64,000 nucleotides of DNA from Albugo candida. Its lineage: Eukaryota > Oomycota > Peronosporomycetes > Albuginales > Albuginaceae. Position 1 is the stretch's first letter. Each line of letters starts with the position of its first letter. The notes beneath the pieces were generated by a model. It did no database searches. It was not told the origin of the DNA and saw only the letters and a program-made list of their open reading frames with translations. Below, piece by piece: positions 23,007 to 35,072 of the stretch. A program made the position numbers and the translations under genes. Location: positions 1 through 64,000 of the forward strand of contig CAJNAR010000186.1 of the NCBI GenBank assembly GCA_905220665.1, in the 5' to 3' direction.

Positions 23007-23619
23007 GTGAGTCAGAAAACAGTCTGTAACTCGTAAATATATGTTATTCCGTAGCGAAATGTCTCTGCGTTTAATGTTTGTCGTGTTAAGAGTTGTTGTC
23101 AACACAAAACCTGACTGCAAATTCACTATCCCCACGCGTGTGTGAGACTGTAATTGAGAATCAGTACATTGTCGATGCTGAAGCACTATTCATTGATTGC
23201 ATCAGCGTACGTGTTACAAGCAGTTGGAAACGTGTACCTTTGCCAAATCGAAAAGAAGCTGATCCGGAGCAGGCGCAAACGCTCTGTTACAATACAAAAA
23301 CTACATAATGTTAGTCACTTGCAAACATTCTGAAAAAAATATACCAATGCGTCGGAATCTCTCAATTGAAGCTGTTTGCGCAGAAAATCATAAACCTGCA
23401 GAAACGTTAGCAGTTCACTACACGTTGTAACGAACGCAACATACAACACTCAATGTGTCATTCGCATTGATAGTAAACTTTGTCTTTTGAAGGAGAGGCG
23501 CATTTCCAACAGCCACAAACTGCAACGTCACTGAAAAACGTCAGTCTTTATCCGTTTACAACACACTTGTCCACCTTTGGCGTTGTCTGCGCTCATCTTC
23601 CGCCACGTTTCGCACCTTT
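23007..23619. other. Intergenic, no gene recognised
   Basis: About 610 bp between the small NPN protein and the 3' end of the DNALI1 gene. No coding segment with recognisable similarity and no RNA gene seen. Confidence 0.6.
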
Positions 23620-24461
23620 TTATAGCGATGTCTCAAGGGCCTGCGCAAAACGCTGAAGCTGTGTATTTCGTAGACGCAGTGCTCGAACGTGTATTTGATG
23701 CTTTTTAGCTCTTTTCTCCGCAGATTGCGTCATTTCCAATTCGAGAAACTAAACTCTCAAATTACATTTCTATCCAGTTCTGCGAGTGGAACGTACCTTT
23801 AAACGGCGAACGTACTTATCTTTCGTTTCTGTCAGTCTTTCCTTTTCAGACCTCAATGCCGACGGACTATCCGGCTCCCAGTCGGTCGTAAATGGCGCGT
23901 GGAGACTGTCATGATACAATGTCTGATACATCGACATTTTCATGCGCATCTCATCTCGCACACGAAGCAATAAAAGTCCCTGTTCGGAGCACTGACAGGC
24001 TACTTGTCGAATCATCTCATCTAACAGAGTGAATGTTTTGTCACTAAAAGACATCAAAACGCACCAAACGCTTGCAAAAATAACTTTTCCCGAATCGAAC
24101 AAATGGGACGCCAACGAGCTTGCTGCGTCACGAGGAGCCTGTCGAGCAACTGATGGTATCGAATCACACCTTGTCTGGATACCAGTTCACGTGAGACCAA
24201 TCTCTGCCACTTTTCCCACGGCCTTTCACTTGTCATCCACGTCCTACAAGCAATCTCAGTAATCGTCGGATAATTGCATACCCCGTACTTTGGAGGTAAG
24301 AGCGCATTTATAATCTCTCGGGGAATATCACTTGGACCCACCACCTCATTCTCCCTTCTTTCCGCATCCTTTTGCTCCTCGCATTTGATTGCGACTTCCG
24401 CGTCGCAGTATGTAAAATCATAAAACGCCTTCAGATCGCATTTACTTCCGTCCGCGTCCAT
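23620..24461 (-). CDS. DNALI1: Axonemal dynein light intermediate chain p28 / DNALI1 (249 aa, three exons)
   Basis: This is a component of flagellar inner-arm dynein, implying flagellated zoospores. The exons are 24461-24065, 24020-23797 and 23748-23620. The two introns (44 and 48 nt, GT..AG) restore one continuous frame through the family signature QAFDEMIRQV...GLLLLRVRDEMRM and YQTLYHDS. The third exon supplies the C-terminal coiled coil (AEKRAKKHQIHVRALRLRN). The total length matches the family (about 250 aa). Upstream is the catalase gene on the same strand, only 71 nt away. The splice model rests on exact frame agreement and is strong. Confidence 0.93.
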
Positions 24462-24532
24462 GAGTCAGCAGCGATATAAATAGAAAATCGACAAAATCGA
24501 CAAAATACATTCATTCATTCAATCACATCAAA

Positions 24533-26160
24533 TTACTTGACGGAACATTTACTTCGGAATTGAGGAGTGAGAACATCTTCAGTTTCGTCAGTTGACACTT
24601 TGTGTTTGGGAGGTTTCATGGGCGCAGTGGGCTGTCGTTGCGGCAACAATCCCTTCAGCTTTTCCTCATTCAAAATTTTTACTTTCATACGCAATCGACT
24701 TCCAAAATCCTCATCAACTTTGTCCATATGTCCCAACATTCTCGACTGCACTTCCATGCTCGCGTTTGTCAACGCCCCAGCGATATTGGAAGTGAGTCTG
24801 TTTCTCGCGTCATCGTCCAACACCTTTTGGTAAAAGACCCGCGCTTGGGAGTAATTATCGTCTTCAGCAGTCTCATATTTATCGACCACGCTGTAATCCC
24901 CGCTATACGCTTGGACTCGTTCTGTTTGTGATTCTTGAGGGCCATTAAGGCTATTGGGATAATGCCCTACCTGATTGTAGTGATTCCCATCCACACGAAG
25001 CACTCCGTCGATCTGGTAATTATTGATATCCACAAGCGGTTGATTTACTGGAATCTGATGCATATTTGCTCCAATTCGATGGTACTGCGTATCAGTGTAT
25101 GAGAACAATCTCCCTTGAAGCACCTTGTCGGTTGACGCGCCAATACCCGGGACAAAACGTGCGGGAGAAAATGCCATTTGCTCCACTTCAGCGAAATAAT
25201 TGATCGGATTTCGATTGAAAACTAATCGACCGACTTCAATCAGTGGGAATTCTTTGTGTGGCCACACTTTTGTCACATCGAAGGGATCAAATGTCTGTTC
25301 AGCGACTTGTCCGGGTTTCATCACTTGTATGTACAACGTCCATGTTGGATGATTTTTCGACGCAATGGCTTCGAATAGATCGCGTAACGCGTAGTCAGCA
25401 TCAAGCCCTCCAATTCGCTGAGCTTCTTCATCGGTCAAATTACGAATTCCTTGGTCGGATTTGTAGTGATATTTTACGTACACGAGCTCTCCATTGGCAT
25501 TCACGTTGGTGAACGTATTACTTCCAAATCCGTCCATGTAACGATATCCATCGGGGATACCACGGTCCGAGAAGAGCCATAAGACTTGATGAATCGATTC
25601 CGGGCGTAAAGAAAAAAAGTCCCAAACGAGGTTGTTGTCCCTCAAATGGGTCTGTGGGTTCCTCTTGAGCGCATGGAATAGAGACGGGAAGAGAATTGGG
25701 TCGCGGATGAAAAAAATCGGCGTATTGTTGCCGACAAGATTCCAATTGCCCTGGAAATCGAGTGAGACGTTTGCGTCACATTCACGTCACATACCTCTTC
25801 GGTGTAGAATTTGAGCGCCATTCCCCGAATATCACGAACGCTGTCGGGACTACCGGATTCCAAAGTCGCCTGAGAGAATCTCACGGCCAATGGTGTTCGT
25901 TTTCCGACATGAGAAAATAATTTCGCCTTGCAATATTTTGTGATTTCAGAACTTGTGACTTCAAAATACCCAAACGCTCCGGCTCCTTTAGCGTGGACCA
26001 CACGTTCAGGCACACGTTCTCGATCGAAATGCGATAAATGATCGTAAAAAGCGAAATCTTCGAGTAAAATGGGGCCGTGCGGTCCTGCAGTCAGTGATGC
26101 GGTGAGTCCATGACGTGGTATGGGTGCTCCGTGTGGGAATGTTGCAACAGGGGCTTTCAT
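24533..26160 (-). CDS. Catalase (527 aa, two exons)
   Basis: A haem catalase that breaks down hydrogen peroxide. Exon 1 (26160-25795) carries the active-site block [18 protein letters not shown]. Exon 2 (25750-24533) begins [18 protein letters not shown], in which the distal Asn region is recognisable, and carries the haem-ligand segment [14 protein letters not shown]. The 44-nt intron has gtatgt..cag ends. The length fits small-subunit or mid-size catalases. The C-terminus ends KCSVK and lacks a clear SKL peroxisomal signal, so the compartment is uncertain. In a plant parasite it would serve oxidative-stress defence; that role is inferred. Confidence 0.95.
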
Positions 26161-26859
26161 TCTTGCGTTTGGAAGAAGGAAAAATGACTACTTGTTGTAT
26201 TGGCGTGACATTTTGATAGAAAGGAACGCATGCATAGTCTCAATTGTCGCAGAGAATGGCATTACGTGCCTGCAGTTTCTCATAAGCGATATCAACCGTC
26301 TAACGACTATGTAGTGAATGCAAGCGCAAAGTAATCATACCCTAAAGAACAAATATACCTTTTGAAATGAGTACTTTACCGGAATTATGACGTATTGAAA
26401 GCGAATGTCCGACAGTCCACAGGTTCCATTTTCATTCCATTAAAACGCGTTGATGAGTATCAGATGCGTATGAATAGAATCACCCACGATGCGCTGTGAC
26501 GTATGAAGTAGTTATCGTTTTATCGGCTTCTTTATCATAAGATGAGATCAGAAGCCGTTCTCTGTAAGTGCATAAGTAAGGCGTTTTTTTACAGCAGTAA
26601 CACCTATACGACAAAAAGAAGCTACGTTTTTTATAACACTTTTTGATAGAAAACAAATTCTCTGTACTTGTCGTATGTACGTGTTGCAACGTGCAGCACG
26701 AACAGCGATACATAAACTTGCGAAAGGAAAAACGCTTGACAATTTATAAACTGATAAATATTATTAATCAATCAATCTGCGTCATCGTGGACATTTTAAC
26801 ACGCTGCCGTGGAAGCAAAAGCGTGTCATTCATTTTGTCGCAAGTCGACGACTCTCCTC
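26161..26859. other. Divergent intergenic region between catalase and CCT gene
   Basis: About 700 bp separating two divergently transcribed genes, so it must hold both promoters. It is AT-rich; no further gene seen. Confidence 0.6.
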
Positions 26860-28324
26860 ATGAACACACACAGGAGCGATGAGGAGATGTCCGATATACC
26901 CATTGTCAACGTCAAAGTAGAAGATCCATCGCTTTCCTGCAAGAAAACATCACCGATTCGCAGCCCAAAAAAAGAAGAAATTTCCGATGGGAAGTGCGAA
27001 ATCAGCGGAAATAGCTCCTTGCAGTCGAGAAACGTACACAATAACAGGAAGGATACGCTCGGCTGGATAGGCGATGATTTTCTTGGAATGATTTCACACA
27101 CACCGCCCGCATTTTCGCCGGGAAGCTTGACCATGCCAATGACAAAGCGCGGAAGGAGCGGAAGTATCTCAAGTCGATTGCTGAGCGCGTCGGATTTGGA
27201 AGGGAAAGGATTAATCGATACCAAGCAGAAAGGTGTGATGAAGGTACGAGTTTGTATTGAGGCTGATTGATGCAACATTACTGACCGAATAAACTGCAGG
27301 ATTTAATTATTAGTGGCGATGAAGCATTACAGAAAGCATTAGAAAAGTTTGATGCTGGCGATACGACATCGCTGGAAGCTTTATTGGACAGCGGCAGATT
27401 GAATAGAAGAACTTCATCAGTTGACATATTGGACGATTTGGATTTAGGTTTCTTAAATGTTGGTTCATTAGGCGACACACCCAAACATGAGGTACTGTTC
27501 TTACTTTCGAGTCACATTCCCGCTAAATGATGTTGTAGGATCAATTCCCACCGACAACACGGAATCAGACATTGGATGATTGGGACGAACTTGGAATTTT
27601 TGAACCATCCTTCACCGACGCATCCTCCCGCGATCTTATGGAAGGAGATTTCTATGGCTCGTCTTTAGGAGCGTCGTTATCCAATTCACTTCCGTCTTTG
27701 GGCCTCGGAATCACACCACCAGCGGTTTTTGGGCTAGGAGAAGAATTTTTAGACTCGCATTCCAACAGTAAGAAGAAAATAGAAAAAGAAGAGCGATTGC
27801 AAGAAAGCAAGGAGCAGCATAGGAAGCGTCCACAATCCGGTTCCAAGTCGGTTCTGAAACATGGAGATACAACTTTAGCAAGCGCTATGGGAAATTCGTT
27901 AGCGTCAATGAGTTTGGCAAATAGCGCGAACAATAAACCATCAAGTTCCAGACCCATTGGCATCCCAGGTACATCCGGTGGCTCATCTGCACGCACACAT
28001 TACGCCGAGAATTCGATCGCTGCGGCCGGTGCAGTTCCGCATGCAAATCATAACACAGTTTGTAACGGTATAACATCTGTTAACGTTACAGGGGTGCGAA
28101 ATAACGATACAAACAAAGAGCAGCGATTTGTGGGCGCGTATTCGCCGGAATCGAGACAGAAACGGATTCAGAACTTTTTAGACAAGCGACAGAAACGTGT
28201 TTGGAGAAAGGAGGTGAAATATGACGTGCGAAAAAATTTTGCAGACTCGCGATTGCGTGTCAAAGGTCGTTTTGTGAAGAAAGAAGATGAACAGCTATTA
28301 CGTGAATTGATGAGCTTTACTTAA
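26860..28324 (+). CDS. CCT-domain nuclear protein (453 aa, three exons)
   Basis: The exons are 26860-27243, 27300-27491 and 27539-28324, with introns of 56 and 47 nt. The C-terminus (about 390-450) is a CCT motif: RQKRIQNFLDKRQKRVWRKE, then DVRKNFADSRLRVKGRFVKK. In plants this domain (CONSTANS, CO-like, TOC1) mediates DNA and NF-Y-type interactions. CCT proteins also occur in oomycetes, probably as transcription regulators. The rest is low-complexity and Ser/Asn-rich. The first ATG is at 26860; one at 26887 is an alternative start. The target genes are unknown. Confidence 0.88.
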
Positions 28325-28498
28325 TTGGCGAATTTAGTGTGAATACAATACTTTTTCATTTTCGTAAGGACCTCTATAGAATTATGTCGAGCTACTGCTG
28401 GTATCTACTATACGTATCCTGTTCAATATGATATATTAACCTTGTCACATGAACGGATGGGCTCCCAATTCACTGTGTAACTTTATTCAAGGAGCTCG

Positions 28499-29356
28499 TC
28501 AAGTCAACGTCTCGAATGCATTCTCCAGTATCCTTTGTAATGAACGCAACGACTCCATTTTTCCTGCGGCAAATTGACTTTCTTCTTGACATTTTTCCAA
28601 TTGCTTCTTGGTGTATAACTCGGGATTGGTGTCGGTTTCGGCATCAAGCATTCTAAAAACATCAGAGTCAGATGAGACTTTTTGGAATCAGATGAGGACG
28701 TACTCTAGGACTTCTACCGGTATTTCGACATCATATTTGCTTGCAGCAGCATCGACTTGTTTCAATAAATCGATGTATTCATTTGCCTTCCCGCACAGAA
28801 AATCTAATTGGTTCGGCTTAAAGTCTTCCACAATCAAAATCATTTTATCCAATGTTTGAATAGTAGACATCAACGAATCCACCAATTCTACTGGTAGATG
28901 ATCCATCCCATCAGACGAACAAAGCACCCTATTGGACGAATTATTATTGCCTTGTACTGTACTATCTCCTGCCGCTTTGCTTTTCTGGCCGCTTTCTTGT
29001 ATTGGAATCAGTTGCGGCTTTCGAGCGATCCCACTCAAACGACCGGAACTTGTGCTTGTCAGAGGGGTTTTCGGATTATTTGGCGAGCTCAGCGGTGTAA
29101 AGGGAGCTAAATAGGGGCTCGCGCTGACCTGTGCGTGCCGCTCTTGCTCCGTATCAGCTCCCGATAAAGCTGATTGCGACGGAGCGATCTCACTCATATT
29201 TCCCTCTACAAGTTCCAGAGAAGGATTGATTTCAAGCGTACCCATTTCAGCATCTTCCTCATTATCCTCCTCAATCGAAGGACCCTGTAAATCGCTAAAA
29301 AAATGCTGTTTCTCTTCGCCAATTTCCATCATTTCTTTCTCTTCTTCCATATTCAT
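28499..29356 (-). CDS. MED10: Mediator complex subunit 10 homologue (268 aa, two exons)
   Basis: MED10 is a middle-module subunit of the RNA polymerase II Mediator. The exons are 29356-28704 and 28652-28499. The donor GTACGT at 28703 and acceptor TTTTAG join the frame so that EIPVEVLE is followed by MLDAETDTNPELYTK, matching the family signature (hydrophobic VLE, then NPxLYTK). An acidic, Ser/Thr-rich N-terminal extension of about 130 residues precedes the conserved region, longer than in animals. The first ATG is at 29356, with another at 29350. Function is inferred from the C-terminal half only. Confidence 0.82.
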
Positions 29357-29450
29357 AAAAATAAAAACAACCAATCACAATCGAGAGATAATATAATTCA
29401 CAATTTAATTGGTTATATACACTACGAAGCAATAAAGCATACATTCTGTT

Positions 29451-30818
29451 TTATTCAGCGGCGATTTCTGTGCTTGCACGTATCGCGGAAGCGTTGTGCA
29501 AGTAGTTGGCGCCAATATAGTCATCGAAGGACTCGTTCTCCATTTTGGGTGAGTGGGAAGAGTCATTTGAATTGCCGTTGAATGAGAATGAAGCCGGAAG
29601 CGGAACTTGACCCATCACAGTTCCAGGCGGCGGCGGTAGAAGCGAGTTCAGACGAACCAAAGAAGGCGGACACCCGTAATGGAAGTTGTCCAAGTGACGT
29701 TTTGAAATGTCATTTTGATCCACGGGAAGTGGAACGATGTAATTCGTGTTTTCCCTTGAAAATGCCATTGGTGAAATGGAAGCCGGGGAGATCACCTTGG
29801 AGTATGAATGTAAAATCGATTCCAAATCGTCGTACTCGGAATGGGAGTGCGAAAGAAATTTGTCTTTGAGGGGTAATCCATCATTTTCATTTGAGTGAGT
29901 GTCATTGGCTACCGCGTTCAAAAATGGACGCATAGGAAAATGCTCGGAAGATTTTGATAAAAATCGCTCGTGATTGTCTTCTTTGGCGTGTGTCGGCGAA
30001 TTAGCATTATCAAATTGAAATGAGTTGTATAATCCGAAAAACGACACATCGTGAGGCGTAGTGCCCGAATGAATCGATGGTTTTAGTGAATTTGTCGATG
30101 TCGAGCTGTATGGTAAACCAGGTTTTGATAATGGAAACAAACTGGAACTCGTAGTTGGGAGCTCTAACGTGTTGGAAGGGAACAACGTATTGTTTTTGAA
30201 TGCAATCGGAGACGGAAGAAATGGAGCTTTGAACAACGATGAGAATGTAGGCGTATGAGTCGGGCACGGCTCTTTAATACTTTGTCTTTTGTTGGCTGAG
30301 CGACTTCCTTTGGCGACATTTAATTGAGATATATTTTCTCCTTGCGATCGTAATTCCATCGCGTGACGGAAACAAATCGTGCTCATATGTTGCGCAGTTT
30401 TATCACAATTGGCAACCGAGCACTCATGCCCATGAGAATGACGGTTGCATAATCCTCCGGCTCGAGCGTGTTGGAGACATCCTTGAATGCGACATTGACG
30501 TCCTCCTCCATGTCGAACGCATTTCTGTCGAGCGTGTGCTTGTTTCTTGCATCCTTCCACGATACAAAATCGTTTCATGACAAAGCCTCCATGTTGAATA
30601 CAGTACCCTCCTCCTCGGGCGTGCGCATCGCATCCGTCGTATTGGCACTGTTTCTTCCCACCGTGGCGCACGCATAATCTCCGCGCATAGACTTGATTGG
30701 TACAACTCTTGATCGCACACTGCCTTCGATTTCGATGAAACGAGCATTTGGATGTGCCTTCAACTGCCACATTATCGCAATCGTTAAAGTGACAAATTGG
30801 AAGGGAAGTGGATTGCAT
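29451..30818 (-). CDS. WRKY19-like zinc-finger repeat protein (455 aa)
   Basis: The N-terminal 160 residues hold six repeats of the form C-x4-C-x(8-13)-C-x2-H, several ending HGG (for example CQYDGCDAHARGGGYCIQHGG in part). This repeat family is annotated as WRKY19-like and is expanded in oomycetes. It lacks the WRKYGQK core, so the name reflects only similarity to the repeat region. The C-terminal two thirds are Ser/Pro/Asn-rich with no clear domain. A nuclear regulatory role is likely but unproven. No introns are needed. It sits 94 bp upstream of MED10 on the same strand. Confidence 0.87.
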   Translation of the reverse strand: MQSTSLPICHFNDCDNVAVEGTSKCSFHRNRRQCAIKSCTNQVYARRLCVRHGGKKQCQYDGCDAHARGGGYCIQHGGFVMKRFCIVEGCKKQAHARQKCVRHGGGRQCRIQGCLQHARAGGLCNRHSHGHECSVANCDKTAQHMSTICFRHAMELRSQGENISQLNVAKGSRSANKRQSIKEPCPTHTPTFSSLFKAPFLPSPIAFKNNTLFPSNTLELPTTSSSLFPLSKPGLPYSSTSTNSLKPSIHSGTTPHDVSFFGLYNSFQFDNANSPTHAKEDNHERFLSKSSEHFPMRPFLNAVANDTHSNENDGLPLKDKFLSHSHSEYDDLESILHSYSKVISPASISPMAFSRENTNYIVPLPVDQNDISKRHLDNFHYGCPPSLVRLNSLLPPPPGTVMGQVPLPASFSFNGNSNDSSHSPKMENESFDDYIGANYLHNASAIRASTEIAAE

Positions 30819-31443
30819 CGATTTTAGTGGTTAAATTTTTTTTATGGAGTTTGTACGATCGAGAGTGTGTGTGCTTGTGTGATTGGGAGCAACTTTGTGA
30901 ATGATGTCAAGTTGTTTGGTGCGTTTTAGGTGACTTTGCTGCGGATTATAGAATAGGAGGGAGGGTACCTTGTCTGCCAACTAAGCTTGTAGTGGAGAAA
31001 CGTGGCATGGTTCGATACAGATGCTTATAAGGTAGATACAGAAAGATGCTAGGTGGCAGATGATGCGGCAGGAAGGGATGGGTAACCGAGAGGGAGGGTA
31101 CAATACACGATAGTCAACTGTTATAGCTGTTAAGCGTTACAAAGATGTGCGAGAATTGGATAGATTGTGTTCCTTAATACCTGCTGGCAAAGTCGCTCAC
31201 CGGCTCCAACTCTTTTGGAAGGGTTTGATGCAAGGGTTCAAACTCGTGAGGAAAGGGGTACCGTGTACGTGTCTTGTCGTGCTGGTGACACCTGCCGTCA
31301 AATTCAAGCATCTTAAGCAATATGAACTTACAGTATTTTGCAGATTTAGGCGCTGTTTACAATCGTTACGAGAACCGGTATTAAAAGGTTACCGAATTAG
31401 TTTCCTTTTTGCAACTTCAACTTCAACCTTCCACCATCAACCA
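30819..31443. other. Intergenic, GT-rich stretch, no gene recognised
   Basis: About 625 bp containing a short GT-rich tract near 30863-30880, likely the promoter of the WRKY19-like gene on the minus strand. Open frames here carry no recognisable similarity. Confidence 0.6.
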
Positions 31444-34062
31444 TCATTTTGTCTTTTGCATCCTTGGGAGATCACGACCTTTCGGGCTCCCATTTGCCGT
31501 CTGGACGTGCCGTATCGCAGTGATAGCTTCTTCAAATCCTATTCTAGCGCTTTGTAACACGATTTCACTCAGAAAATCCGCTGATTCCAACATTAATTGT
31601 AATCTCTTTTTTCCATTCACAATTGCGAGTTGGATTCCGCGGGACTTTAAATCCAATTGAACCGACTTCATCATTTGCATCGTCGTGGAATCCCAATCCA
31701 TCAAAGCTCGTGCGTCGATAACAACACCTTGTAAAGAGTGACGGTCCTTCATTTCCCGTGTGATCACTTGCTCAATATATTCGCAATTGGCGAAATAAAG
31801 TGCTCCTTCCACGCGAAAAATCAAAAGTCCGTCCAGTGGTTGTGCTGCTTCTGGGTGTAAATCCAATTCGACCAATTCCAATTCTTCTGAAGCGGTTTGA
31901 TTAATTAGTTCACCAAGCATTATGACAGTTGGACGTCGTGTTTTGTAAATGACAGCAATCAATGAGCACAAGATCGATGACAGCAAGCCGGGAAGCACTC
32001 CTAAGAGTACTGTTAATACAAATGAAGCCAACCACACGTAAAACTCTTCTTTTTTTACACGGAATAGCCATTTGGCCTCTTTACTCTCAATGAGTGAGTA
32101 ACCTGCGACAATGATAATAGCCGACAAACTCGTTTTTGGTAGATATGCCAATGTACCGGTTGCTGTGTATAAAGCAATGACAACGACCACAGCGGAGATG
32201 AGAGAAGCCACTTGTGTTCGTGCATTTTGCATATTAACAGCTGTTCGCGATAAACCGCCAGTCGAAGGCATTGCTTGGAAAAACGATCCAATAAAATTGG
32301 CCATTCCCAACGCGATGAGCTCTTGATTTGTCCGGATACGATAGCCTTCCTTGATGGCTAATCGTTTGGCCATCGCGACACTTGACATGAATGAGATGAG
32401 GGCAATGGACAATGTGTCAATGATGATGTGATACAGCCGATCTGCTTCGATCACGTGGTTTAGAAGACCGTACCAAGGAAGGATGGGGCCTGGATATCCA
32501 CCTGGAACAACTCCCGTGAGGGTAAGACGTTTTTCACCAGCAAAGTAGCCGATTATTCCACCAAGAAGACACACAAGAAAAGATCCTAAATCGCAGATCA
32601 AACGTCCAGCTACCAAAACTGAAATTCTTGACCGGAGACTTCGTATAGAGCTTGGAAATTCAAATCCGGTCGAAACATTCTTGTGGAGAGCAACATGGGA
32701 GTCTGTAGAATACGATATGGAAACATCAGAAGGTCGCCGAGTTAGTTTGTGTGCTGTGGAAATCGTATCTTCCGATTCGCTATCTTTCACAGAATCATCA
32801 GAAACTCGTTTTGAAGCTCTGGCTACACCGTTATCTCCTGATTCTTGAATGTGTGTGAGAGCGTATCGAGAACTCTTTTCACTTGGCTCAAGGTGGAGAT
32901 AATCCTCATCGGACAATGAGAATCCGACGGTTTCATCGAGTGCAGAACTGTGGTAGAAACGAGGGGATACCAATGAAGAAGGCGCCAATGTTGAGGAAAT
33001 CGTCGAATGAGGATCAAAAATACTACGAGAATCGTCGTTTATACCAAAATCTCTTCGATCCACTTGGAAAGTGAAAGGCCCACTGGATGAAGGCGAGATA
33101 TCAACTTGATGCAGTCGTGAATTCGCGCTGTGACATTCAGTTGCAGGTTTTCTACGCGGTTCACATCCATTTTCCAGCTCTTTTCCGGTGGAACCATCAA
33201 TTTCTTCACTTGTGGTGACCTCAGTATCGTCACAGCGTGTTTGATGTCCAGATTCCATCATGAGATTCTGTATCTCTTCTTCCAAACGTCTTATTTCAAC
33301 CACAAAACGCCACTTCATTTTCTTCATCAAAAGCAAAATCCAAATGGAACAAAGACCCAATGCAAGAGCTCCAGTGTTTATGTGTGGGCTCTGCTGAAAG
33401 AGATCCAAAACAGTCAAGAATGGTAGATCACGGCTTGGTATACTGACCCCCATGAGGTTGGCTGTTTGTGATAGCATTATAAGAACACCACCAGCGGATA
33501 CAAAACCTCCCATGACGGGTCGAGAAAAGAAATCAGCAACAATTCCAAGACGGAAAGTACCCATCATCAATTGTAGAAATCCGATCAGAAATGACAGCAA
33601 AATGGCAGTGGCAACTCGTTCGTCTTCACTTTCAATCTTTTTTATGGCGGATCCGACAAGTAATGAGACTTCAGCTCCATTAGCCACCGATAAGACCCTC
33701 GAAGTTCCAAAAAGTGGATAGATCATTGGTACTAATGCAGCGGTATACAGTCCATAGATTGGTGGAACTCCCATCATTGTGCTAAGAGAGATCTCCTCAG
33801 GGACGATCATCATCCCCACTGTAATTCCAGCTACAAGATCGTATTGAAAATCCTCCTTTTTATCGTATTGTGGAAGCCATTCAATGATGGGTAAATGATG
33901 TCGCACCAAATGCTTAAAATGTCGCAATGTACAGAAATTTTGGATGGAAACCAGTGTGTTTTGGCCAATTGACGCCACTCCACTCAGACAGGACATGCAG
34001 TTCAACTCTTCGTGATTCTGCTCGCTCACACTTCGGTGGTTTAAGCGCTCATTTCGCTGCAT
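31444..34062 (-). CDS. SLC26/SulP anion transporter with STAS domain (872 aa)
   Basis: This is a membrane transporter for sulfate or related anions. The family motif lies near residues 75-120 (DLVAGITVGMMIVPEEISLS, then PPIYGLYTAALVPMIYPLFG). After several membrane helices there is an unusually long hydrophilic insertion (about residues 255-480), rich in Ser, Thr and Asp, before the remaining helices (about 490-680). A C-terminal STAS domain follows (about 720-850; DGLLIFRVEGALYFANCEYI, and GVVIDARALMDWDSTTMQMM). No intron. The substrate is not determined. The insertion looks like a regulatory loop. Confidence 0.92.
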   Translation of the reverse strand: MQRNERLNHRSVSEQNHEELNCMSCLSGVASIGQNTLVSIQNFCTLRHFKHLVRHHLPIIEWLPQYDKKEDFQYDLVAGITVGMMIVPEEISLSTMMGVPPIYGLYTAALVPMIYPLFGTSRVLSVANGAEVSLLVGSAIKKIESEDERVATAILLSFLIGFLQLMMGTFRLGIVADFFSRPVMGGFVSAGGVLIMLSQTANLMGVSIPSRDLPFLTVLDLFQQSPHINTGALALGLCSIWILLLMKKMKWRFVVEIRRLEEEIQNLMMESGHQTRCDDTEVTTSEEIDGSTGKELENGCEPRRKPATECHSANSRLHQVDISPSSSGPFTFQVDRRDFGINDDSRSIFDPHSTISSTLAPSSLVSPRFYHSSALDETVGFSLSDEDYLHLEPSEKSSRYALTHIQESGDNGVARASKRVSDDSVKDSESEDTISTAHKLTRRPSDVSISYSTDSHVALHKNVSTGFEFPSSIRSLRSRISVLVAGRLICDLGSFLVCLLGGIIGYFAGEKRLTLTGVVPGGYPGPILPWYGLLNHVIEADRLYHIIIDTLSIALISFMSSVAMAKRLAIKEGYRIRTNQELIALGMANFIGSFFQAMPSTGGLSRTAVNMQNARTQVASLISAVVVVIALYTATGTLAYLPKTSLSAIIIVAGYSLIESKEAKWLFRVKKEEFYVWLASFVLTVLLGVLPGLLSSILCSLIAVIYKTRRPTVIMLGELINQTASEELELVELDLHPEAAQPLDGLLIFRVEGALYFANCEYIEQVITREMKDRHSLQGVVIDARALMDWDSTTMQMMKSVQLDLKSRGIQLAIVNGKKRLQLMLESADFLSEIVLQSARIGFEEAITAIRHVQTANGSPKGRDLPRMQKTK

Positions 34063-34191
34063 AATGAGATTCTCAATGGAAAAAGGAAAACCGAAACAGT
34101 TGGTGTACTCAATTAAGTAAGCAGTATCTCGATTAAGTTAACACTTACTGAATTTATTTGAGTCAGATTAGAGTGGCAATGACATGTACCG

Positions 34192-35072
34192 TTATTTACG
34201 GGCTTTATTTTTGCGTTTCGACTGTTTTGGAGTTTTTAGGGTAGCGTTTTCATTGTCAGAGTCTAAGAATGCGTCCCATTCAGCTTCTTCAAAATTGGAT
34301 TCAAATTTGGTATCGGTTCCTTTACGCTTCTTCGATTGAGTTGTGTCATTACTATCACCTTTTTCTCCCTCTATCATATAGGAATCCTTGAGCCACTGAC
34401 TACCCTTTGTATCCGAAGACTCAATTTTGTCGACTCGTGTTGGCTTTCCATCGGTTGGCTTGGTCTTTATCATGTCCAAAAAGCTCTCTTTTGACAGCTT
34501 TTGAACCTTTTCGTCATCTCCAGACGCTTTTTTTGCATGCTGGTGCTTCTCTATAGCGTTAAATAGGGCGACAACTACCCAAAACAGGTACAGTTCTAAG
34601 CACATAACAGCCAATCAGAATCGAAGAGCGACATACCGCCTTTAGTCGAAATCATTCGAAGGGATCTGTCCTTGGCAATGGTTTTATGACTCGGAAGCAC
34701 CATGTCTCTATAATTTTTCTCCCGCTTTGCATTTGCCACATTTTTGTGTTGTTTTCGTACCAATTTGTCTTGTTGTATTTCTCTCATTCGCGCAGTTGTT
34801 CTCTTTGCGAGTATCGGTATTGCATTAGAAGAGTGATGTTGTTGCAACACTTTGTTCATTGCATCTCCAAATCCGACCAATGTGCCGTTATTCTCTTCTT
34901 CCGTATACTCATTTTCAGAATGCTCCTCCGACTCACACGAGGTGGAATGCTGACTACTCACGTCACTTTTACGATCAATTCTTTCCAGTGATTCCTTTTC
35001 GTTCCTTTGTGCGCTTTTATTTTTCACTCCAATAGCGGCATTTATCGCGCATTTCTCATCGATTGCATCCAT
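34192..35072 (-). CDS. RRP15: RRP15-like ribosome-biogenesis protein (272 aa, two exons)
   Basis: A nucleolar pre-60S processing factor by family. The exons are 35072-34637 and 34574-34192; the 62-nt intron (GTATGT..TAG) joins ISTKG to VVALFNAIEKHQ, the Rrp15 signature. Before it lie GFGDAMNKVLQQ and NAIPILAKRTT, also typical. An acidic Ser/Glu-rich stretch (about 40-70) and a Lys-rich tail ending RKNKARK suit a nucleolar protein. It is divergent from the TPR/J-domain gene, with 104 bp between the starts. Confidence 0.85.

Noticed and set aside
24021..24064. Premature end of DNALI1 exon 1 as a broken gene
   Set aside because: A 44-nt GT..AG intron restores the exact family sequence across the junction.
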